DNA of 20,804 nucleotides. Origin: JBBQDZ01 sp038237515. GTDB taxonomy: Bacteria; Actinomycetota; Thermoleophilia; Gaiellales; Gaiellaceae. Position 1 is the first letter of the stretch. The number at the start of each line of letters is the position of its first letter. Shown here in pieces: positions 15,567 to 20,804 of this stretch. The DNA is taken from contig JBBRYP010000071.1 in the NCBI GenBank assembly GCA_038237515.1, positions 1-20,804 on the forward strand, given 5' to 3'. The position numbers were made by a program, and so were the translations under genes. The notes under the pieces were generated by a model, which was not told where the DNA came from, did not search any database, and was given only the letters and a program-made list of their open reading frames with translations.

Positions 15567-16409
15567 TCAGCGCTGCATGTGGTCGTCCATCGGCATCTGG
15601 CCGCCCATGTGCATCGCGGGCGCGCGGTCGGGCTGCGTCAGGCCGGGCACGCTCCCTGGAGCCGCGGCGACCCAGATGCCCACTGCGACGAAGCAGAGGG
15701 TGAAGCTCGCGGAAAGACGCTCGCCAAACGGCAGCACCTTCTCCGCGAAGATGACCGCGGCAACGGCGACCATCCAGGTCAGGCTCATCACTCCGAGCGC
15801 GAACAGGATCACCATCAGGCCCCAGCAGCAGCCGACGCAGTAGGCGCCGTGCACAGCGCCCATGCGGACCGCACCCAGCCGTCCGTCGCGCCAGTGGCCG
15901 CCGAGCAGGAAGTGCATCGGGGAGCGGCAGTGGCGCAGGCAGATCCGCTTCAGCGGAGTCACCTGGTAGACGCCCGCCGCGACGATCGCGCCTCCGGCCA
16001 CGTAAGGCCCCGCGCGATCCCACGCGAGGAAGCTCGCGCCCACCGCCTCGATCGCCCGGAATAGGCCGTAAGCGACGGCGCCGTAGGCGGTCCAGGCCGC
16101 CAGGTAGCCGCCGACGAAGATCCAGGTCGGAACGAGCTCGGCCGCACGTCTCTGTGACCGGTCGCGGGAGACGCGTGCGAAGAACAGCACCATCGGCGCG
16201 ACCGACGGCAGCATCATCGCCGCCATCATCGTCACCCAGATGCCGAGGTACCAGCCGAGGCCGCCGAGGTCGGTGCCCGGCCCGCCGTCCATGCCGCGCA
16301 TCCGGGCGACCGTGACGATCCAGGCGACGAGGGCGCCCGCGAAGAGCAGCGTCGAGACCAGGATCGGGCTCGGGCGCCGTGGCGGGGCTTCGGCCGCGTG
16401 CACGCTCAT
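15567..16409 (-). CDS. DUF2182 predicted metal-binding membrane protein
   Basis: A 280-residue protein with about seven hydrophobic segments. Family features are WVTMMAAMMLPSVAPMVLFF (58-77), PLKRICLRHCRSP (152-164) and HGAYCVGCCWGLM (187-199), where the Cys and His residues suggest metal binding. The C-terminus is unusually rich in Met and His (HMGGQMPMDDHMQR), a pattern often seen in copper-handling proteins, but that reading is inference. No biochemical role is established for the family. ATG 16409 has no ribosome-binding site, whereas a promoter-like TCGACG-N17-TAACGT ends 8 nt before it, so a leaderless mRNA is likely, separate from the sugar operon upstream. Confidence 0.88.
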   Translation of the reverse strand: MSVHAAEAPPRRPSPILVSTLLFAGALVAWIVTVARMRGMDGGPGTDLGGLGWYLGIWVTMMAAMMLPSVAPMVLFFARVSRDRSQRRAAELVPTWIFVGGYLAAWTAYGAVAYGLFRAIEAVGASFLAWDRAGPYVAGGAIVAAGVYQVTPLKRICLRHCRSPMHFLLGGHWRDGRLGAVRMGAVHGAYCVGCCWGLMVILFALGVMSLTWMVAVAAVIFAEKVLPFGERLSASFTLCFVAVGIWVAAAPGSVPGLTQPDRAPAMHMGGQMPMDDHMQR

Positions 16410-16417
16410 CGCGGCCG

Positions 16418-16446
16418 ACGTTACAGCGATCCCGCGGGCGCGTCGA
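16418..16446 (-). promoter_or_regulatory. Candidate leaderless promoter of the DUF2182 gene
   Basis: On the minus strand, TCGACG (16446-16441), a 17-bp spacer and TAACGT (16423-16418) precede ATG 16409 by 8 nt. Its layout matches the element ahead of the BNR gene. Confidence 0.4.
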
Positions 16447-16467
16447 GCGTCTGCGTTCGGGAGGCCG

Positions 16468-17253
16468 CTACCCGCCGCCGCGGATGATCCGGGCGCTCTC
16501 GACGAACGCCGCGATCCCGCCCGGACTGGCGGAGACGACGTTCCCGTGCAGCTTCGCGGTGGCGCCGCGATGCGCCTCGATCCCGACCCCCTGGCGGGTG
16601 AGGTCGCCGGAGGTGCGATCGGGCCGCGTCCCCGAGACGACGTTGCCGTCGATGCGGCACGTCGAGTAGTCGCCGCAGAAGATTCCGACGCCGAGGGCGC
16701 CGTCGACGCGGTTCCCGAGCGCGCTCGCAGTCGACATCTCGGTCATCGTGATCCCGCGCATGGACGTGCCCCGCACCGTGTTGTCGCGCAGGGCGACGTG
16801 GGCGGAGTGGGTGACGATTCCCTCCTGGCCCCCGACGACGGTGCAGCCGCTCACCCGGCTCGTCCCGACGTCGAAGCCGAAGGAGATGTCGATTCCCTGC
16901 GCGAAGAGGCCGTGCGACTCGATGCGGCAGTCGCGCACGTCGACGGTGCTGCGCCGGACATGGATGCCGTCGAGCAGGGCGCCTCGCACCGTCACGCGGT
17001 CTAGGACGACGCCGCGCGCACTCTCGACGTCGATCCCGTTCTCGCCGCCGACGACGGTCACGTCGCGCACGGTGACGCGGTCGCCGACGATCCTGATCCC
17101 GCCGTCGACCCGGACTCGGTAGAGGTGCTGGCCGCGGTGCAGGACGACCGGTCCCCGCACCACCCGCGGCCCGCGGCCGACGAAGGCGGCGCCGATCGCG
17201 CCGGCCACGAGCAGCGCGGCGGCGGCGAGCGCCGCCAGCGGACGTCCGATCAC
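16468..17253 (-). CDS. Secreted or membrane-anchored right-handed parallel beta-helix protein
   Basis: A 261-residue protein with an N-terminal hydrophobic segment (about 5-25), then repeated rungs of about 22-24 residues of the NGIDV/DGIHV/QGIDI/EGIVT/RGITM/VGIFC kind between residues 70 and 195. Such NosD/CASH-like helices bind or cleave polysaccharides, but I see no convincing polysaccharide-lyase or hydrolase active site. Cys residues occur near 108, 137, 193 and 199. The GTG start overlaps the MalG-like stop as GTGA, so it is co-translated with the sugar importer. A role in binding or processing the imported glycan is inferred from that linkage only. Confidence 0.78.
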   Translation of the reverse strand: MIGRPLAALAAAALLVAGAIGAAFVGRGPRVVRGPVVLHRGQHLYRVRVDGGIRIVGDRVTVRDVTVVGGENGIDVESARGVVLDRVTVRGALLDGIHVRRSTVDVRDCRIESHGLFAQGIDISFGFDVGTSRVSGCTVVGGQEGIVTHSAHVALRDNTVRGTSMRGITMTEMSTASALGNRVDGALGVGIFCGDYSTCRIDGNVVSGTRPDRTSGDLTRQGVGIEAHRGATAKLHGNVVSASPGGIAAFVESARIIRGGG

Positions 17254-18137
17254 TTGACCGATCCCGCGAGCAGCCCCTGCACGAAGTAGCGCTGGAAGGC
17301 GAAGAAGACCGCGATCGGCAGGACGAGCGAGAGGAACGAGGCGGGCGCGATGATCTCGATGTTGTTCCCGAACTCGGTCAGCTGGTTGAAGATCGCGACC
17401 GTGATCGGCTTCGTGTCGCGGCCGAAGGTGAGCGCGACGAGCAGGTCGTTCCAGGTCCAGAGAAACTGGAAGATCGCGAGCGAGGCGATCGCGGGCAGCC
17501 CCAGCGGCAGGATCAGCCTGAAGAAGATCCGGAATTCCGAGGCGCCGTCGATGCGAGCCGACTCGAGAATGTCCCGTGGGATCCCGATGAAGAAGTTCCG
17601 CAGCAGGAAGATCGCGAACGGCAAGCCGAAGGCCGTATGGAAGAGCACGAGCGAGGCCACCGTGTCGAAGATCCCGAGCTTGTTGTAGAGCTGGAACATC
17701 GGGATCAGCGCCATCTGCAGCGGCACGACGAGCAGGGCGATCACGATCAGGAAGAACCAGTCGCGGCCCCAGAAGTCGAGCCACGCGAACGCGTAGGCGG
17801 CGAGCGCGGCGATCAGAATCGGAAGGAGCGTGCTGCCGACCGCGATCTCGACCGTCGTCACGAGCGAGTGGGTGATCGTGTGATTCGAGAGCAGGTCGGT
17901 GTAGTTCTGCCAGGTGCTCAGGCTGGGGTGGGCGATCACCTTCCACCAGCCGAAGGAGTTGAAGTCGGCGGGGGTCATCAGGGAGGTCAGCAGAAGCCCG
18001 AGCGTCGGCACGAGCCACAGCAGTCCGACCGCCGCCAGGAAGAGATGCATCGGCGCCCTCGCGACGATGCGGCCGATACGCGCGGGCACCGATTCGGGCG
18101 CCCGTGCGGGAGGCGCCTCGGCCGCGGTCGCGGCCAT
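17250..18137 (-). CDS. MalG-like carbohydrate ABC transporter permease
   Basis: A 295-residue inner-membrane subunit with six hydrophobic segments. The conserved coupling loop reads ESARIDGASEFRIFFRLILP (192-211), typical of CUT1 sugar importers, and the TWNDLLVALTF segment (228-238) and QRYFVQGLLAGSVK end (282-295) are characteristic of MalG-type permeases. The ATG shares one base with the stop of the MalF-like gene (TGATG). No ATPase gene of the MsmX/UgpC type occurs in the window, so a shared ATPase is presumably encoded elsewhere. The substrate sugar is not deducible. Confidence 0.94.
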   Translation of the reverse strand: MAATAAEAPPARAPESVPARIGRIVARAPMHLFLAAVGLLWLVPTLGLLLTSLMTPADFNSFGWWKVIAHPSLSTWQNYTDLLSNHTITHSLVTTVEIAVGSTLLPILIAALAAYAFAWLDFWGRDWFFLIVIALLVVPLQMALIPMFQLYNKLGIFDTVASLVLFHTAFGLPFAIFLLRNFFIGIPRDILESARIDGASEFRIFFRLILPLGLPAIASLAIFQFLWTWNDLLVALTFGRDTKPITVAIFNQLTEFGNNIEIIAPASFLSLVLPIAVFFAFQRYFVQGLLAGSVK

Positions 18138-19486
18138 CAGCCCTCGCTCCGGAACCGGCGGATGTTCAACGCCAGGATCGGCAGCACGAGCACGAAGAGG
18201 AAGACGGCGATGGCCGAGCCGAGGCCGAAGTCGTTGACGCCGCCGAATGACGTTCGCCACATCGCGAGCGCGATCACGTTCGCGTCGTCCTGCACCGACC
18301 CCGGTGCCACCGAGAGGACGATGTCGAAGACCTTCAGAACGTTGATCAGCATCGTCACGAAGACGACCGTGAGGACGGGCGCGAGCAGCGGCACCGTCAC
18401 GCGCCGGAAGACCTGGAGCTCGCTGGCGCCGTCGGTGCGCGCGGCCTCGAGCACGTCCCGCGGGATCGCGGCCAGGCCGGCCGCGATCACGACCATCGCG
18501 AACCCCGCCCACACCCAGATGTACGCGACCATCAGCGCCGGCGTGATCAGCTTCGGCCCGAGCCAGGAGACGCCGCCGAAGGGCTTCCGGAAGGTTGCAG
18601 CGCCGATCCCGGCTTGATAGGTGCCCGGATCGAGCTTCGGGAAGACGAATGACCCGTCGCCGCCGCTCGTCGTCGAGGCGACGCTCTTCCCGCTCCGGTC
18701 GCGCAGGACGACGGTGACTCCGGGCAGACCGAGCTCGCCCGCCTCGACCTTGCCCGTGACGCCTCCCCCCGGCCTGAAGTCGCGCCAGACGACGCCCGCA
18801 ACAGCTCCGCCGGAGGAGCGTGGCACGGCGGCTTGCCTCGCGCCCGTAGGAACCTGGCCGGGGGGGATGCCGGTCAGCCCGAGTAGCGCGGTGTCTCCGG
18901 GGTGCAGCGGTCGATGCAGGACCAGTCCCGTCTTCGGCGTCCCGGTGAGCGCGGCGGTCGAGGGGAACGCGTCGGAGAGGGCTCCCGCGGGCTTGAAGGC
19001 GTCGTGGACGATGCCGACGCCGGCGTTGATGCCGCCTCGGCTCGGGTCCTGCTGATCCATCAGGCGCCAGATCACTCCGGCGGCGAAGAGCGAGATCGCC
19101 ATCGGCATGAATACTGCTGTCCGGAACGCGATCCGCCACGAGACCTTCTCGGTGAGCACCGCGAAGATCAGGCCGATCGCGGTGACGAGCGCGGGCACGA
19201 CCCCGAGCCAGATCGCGTTGTTCTCGATCGCCTTGAAGATGACGGCGTTCGTGAAGATCGCCTGGTAGTTGTCGAACCAGACGAACGACGATCCATCGCG
19301 GCCGAAGAAGCTCCGGATGATCGTCCGGATCGCGGGATAGACGATCCAGACGCCGAGCAGGAGGAGCGCCGGGCCGAGGAAGCCGAGGGTGACGGCGCGG
19401 CGGCGCCAGAACCCCGGCCCGCCGCGGGCCGGCGGCGGCGCCTCCCGCGCTGGAGGCGCCGCCGCGATCGACTGTCCGCCCGACAC
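18137..19486 (-). CDS. MalF-like carbohydrate ABC transporter permease with inserted SdrD_B/Cna-B-like domain
   Basis: A 449-residue permease, about 150 residues longer than usual. Residues 31-50, 91-111 and 121-140 form the first membrane segments, and 315-449 form the rest, including the coupling loop EAARTDGASELQVFRRVTVP (347-366). Between them, from about 157 to 308, is an insertion in what should be an extracytoplasmic loop. Its second half (about 229-295) reads like an Ig-fold SdrD_B or carboxypeptidase-regulatory-like domain: GVVWRDF, ELGLPGVTVVLRDRSG, GGDGSFVFPKLDPGTY. E. coli MalF also has an Ig-like insert, the P2 loop that contacts MalE, though no sequence similarity is claimed. 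Start GTG 19486 directly abuts the preceding stop codon. Confidence 0.9.
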   Translation of the reverse strand: MSGGQSIAAAPPAREAPPPARGGPGFWRRRAVTLGFLGPALLLLGVWIVYPAIRTIIRSFFGRDGSSFVWFDNYQAIFTNAVIFKAIENNAIWLGVVPALVTAIGLIFAVLTEKVSWRIAFRTAVFMPMAISLFAAGVIWRLMDQQDPSRGGINAGVGIVHDAFKPAGALSDAFPSTAALTGTPKTGLVLHRPLHPGDTALLGLTGIPPGQVPTGARQAAVPRSSGGAVAGVVWRDFRPGGGVTGKVEAGELGLPGVTVVLRDRSGKSVASTTSGGDGSFVFPKLDPGTYQAGIGAATFRKPFGGVSWLGPKLITPALMVAYIWVWAGFAMVVIAAGLAAIPRDVLEAARTDGASELQVFRRVTVPLLAPVLTVVFVTMLINVLKVFDIVLSVAPGSVQDDANVIALAMWRTSFGGVNDFGLGSAIAVFLFVLVLPILALNIRRFRSEG

Positions 19487-20788
19487 CTACTTCTTGTAGG
19501 CCTTGGCGGCTGCCGTCTCGAGCTGCTTGGCGATCCCGTCGACCTTGCTCGGGTCCTGCACGAAGTCCTGGAAGAGCTTCCACTCGCCCTGGCCGGCCGT
19601 CGCCCCGAACGCCGCGGGCTGCAGGTCGGACATGTCGAAGCGGAAGATCTTCGCCTTGGCGAGGGCCGTGGCGGTAGCGCGGGTCAGCGGATCGCTGTAG
19701 GAGCTCGCCTTCACGTTCTTGTTCGGCGAGGAGAAGCCCCCGCGCTTCGCCCAGATCGTCGAGGCCTGCGGGGTCGCCAGGTACTTGATCAGCGCCTGCG
19801 CAGCTGGCGTCGACCTGAACATCACGACCACGTCGCCGCCGCCCACGACAGCCGAGGCCGTCGCCGGCTTGATCGACGGGAAGGCGAACTGGTTGTAGCC
19901 GGAGATCGCCTTCAGCTTCGTCTTCGAGGCCACGACGCCGGGCACGAAGTCGCCCTCGATCACCATCGCGGCCTTCCCCGGGTTCTGGAACACGTTCGCG
20001 ACCGAGGTCGGGAAGTCGGTCTGGAGAGCGCCGGCACGGGTGCCGTAAATGTTGGCCCCGTCGCCCACCACCTGCGACATCGTCCGCAGCGCCGCCTTCA
20101 CGGTGAAGTGCGTCCACGGGATCTTGTGCGCCGAGAGCTGGTCGTACAGCTTCGGCCCGGCCTGCCGGAGGTAGATGTTCTCGAACAGGTCGGTGAGCGT
20201 CCAGCCGTCCGCAGCGCCGATCGAGTACGCCGGCGTCCCGGACGCCTTGATCGTCTGCGCCGCCTTCAGGAGTTGCGCGAACGTCGAGGGAGGCGTCGCC
20301 CCGGCGTTCTTGAAGGCCTGGACGTTGTACCAGATGGTCGACTTGTTGGCCCCCTTGAAGAAGAGCCCGTAGAGCTTCCCGCTCACGGAGCCGAGCTGGA
20401 GCCACACGGGAGCGTAGTTCTGCGAGATCACGCCCCGGGCGAAGGTGATCGGCTTCGCCGCCCCACGCTGCGCGAACTGCGCCATCAGGCCCGGCTGTGG
20501 AAGGGTCGCGATGTCGGGCGGATTGCCCCCCGCGATCGCGGTGGAGACGATCTGCGGGACGTTGTCGCCCGCGCCCGTGTACTTGATCGTCACCTGCGGG
20601 TTGGCCTTCTTGAACGGGGCCAGGACGGCCTCGAAGGACTTCTGCTCGTCGCCGGTCCATTTCGCGATGATCGAGAGGTTGCCGGAGACGCCGCGCTGCT
20701 TTGCCTTACCGCCGGCGGTGCCGGCGGCGACGAGCGCCGATAGGCAGACCGCGATGATCGCGGCCACGTACACACGATGCTTGGTCAT
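19487..20788 (-). CDS. Extracellular solute-binding protein, family 1 (carbohydrate ABC transporter)
   Basis: Sugar-receptor component, 433 residues. A signal peptide covers about 1-25 (basic start, then a hydrophobic core with one Cys at 15 that is not in a lipobox context). The mature protein has SIIAKWTGDEQKSFEAVLAPFKKANP (39-64), GGNPPDIATL (87-96), LYGLFFKGANKSTIWYN (139-155), and KAAMVIEGDFVPGVV (273-287), all typical of cluster B binding proteins. The ATG has an AAGGGAG ribosome-binding site 7 nt upstream, nearly the same leader as the liv-type binding protein. It heads the operon binding protein-MalF-MalG-beta helix. The promoter lies beyond the right edge of the window. Confidence 0.93.
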   Translation of the reverse strand: MTKHRVYVAAIIAVCLSALVAAGTAGGKAKQRGVSGNLSIIAKWTGDEQKSFEAVLAPFKKANPQVTIKYTGAGDNVPQIVSTAIAGGNPPDIATLPQPGLMAQFAQRGAAKPITFARGVISQNYAPVWLQLGSVSGKLYGLFFKGANKSTIWYNVQAFKNAGATPPSTFAQLLKAAQTIKASGTPAYSIGAADGWTLTDLFENIYLRQAGPKLYDQLSAHKIPWTHFTVKAALRTMSQVVGDGANIYGTRAGALQTDFPTSVANVFQNPGKAAMVIEGDFVPGVVASKTKLKAISGYNQFAFPSIKPATASAVVGGGDVVVMFRSTPAAQALIKYLATPQASTIWAKRGGFSSPNKNVKASSYSDPLTRATATALAKAKIFRFDMSDLQPAAFGATAGQGEWKLFQDFVQDPSKVDGIAKQLETAAAKAYKK

Positions 20789-20804
20789 GCAGAGACTCCC
20801 TTCG

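Noticed and set aside
17250..20660. A minus-strand open frame of more than 1100 codons through the sugar operon
   Set aside because: Only its last 296 codons are the MalG-like gene. The rest is a stop-poor shadow frame across the MalF-like and binding-protein genes, with Arg/Pro/Gly-rich translation and no domain.
18902..20743. A 613-codon plus-strand frame opposite the sugar operon
   Set aside because: It lies antisense to well-supported genes, has biased composition rich in Arg, Glu and Asp, and shows no recognisable domain.

Overview
The window is GC-rich (visibly around 70%) bacterial chromosome. Codon choice is strongly GC-biased, GTG and TTG starts are frequent, and many gene junctions overlap by 1-4 nt. 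An F420-type PPOX protein, a degenerate NrtR-type Nudix regulator, leaderless-looking promoters and ABC systems without a local sugar ATPase suggest an actinobacterium, perhaps an environmental Thermoleophilia/Gaiellales-like lineage. That placement is inferred from style and gene content, not from a search. I see no tRNA, rRNA, CRISPR array, transposase or phage gene.

Layout. (1) 151-7959, all minus strand: a DUF255/YyaL thioredoxin-fold protein, then a complete branched-chain-amino-acid-type ABC importer in the order livG-livF-livH-livM-binding protein, ending with an M20 metallopeptidase. Junctions are tightly coupled, and two genes (livF and M20) have no ATG/GTG/TTG at the position where homology begins. 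(2) 8068-9863: a PPOX/F420-like protein divergent from a six-Asp-box BNR beta-propeller gene. The propeller gene overlaps a MoaD/ThiS ubiquitin-like gene whose Gly-Gly is followed by three extra residues. (3) 9874-12882: an orphan BMP/PnrA-like binding protein, a divergent NrtR-like regulator, and a convergent AAA ATPase with a C-terminal winged helix. A pair of 38-bp direct repeats lies just upstream of the ATPase and looks like an operator. (4) 13153-15533, plus strand: two very small proteins, a YdjM-like membrane protein, then rsgA. The rsgA gene is preceded by a leader holding a 17-codon ORF with a perfect Shine-Dalgarno and mutually exclusive hairpins. (5) 15567-20788, minus strand: a sugar-type ABC importer (binding protein, MalF-like, MalG-like), a coupled parallel beta-helix protein, and a DUF2182 membrane protein. 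The MalF-like permease carries an inserted SdrD_B/Cna-B-like domain in an extracytoplasmic loop.

How the genes work together. The liv importer plus M20 hydrolase could take up and deacylate or hydrolyse an amino-acid-derived substrate. The sugar-type importer would need a shared ATPase encoded elsewhere, and its extra domain may contact the binding protein, the envelope or glycans. The strongest candidates for something undescribed are the permease with the inserted Ig-like domain, the repeat-controlled AAA ATPase, the BNR/ubiquitin-like pair with a masked Gly-Gly tail, and the rsgA leader.
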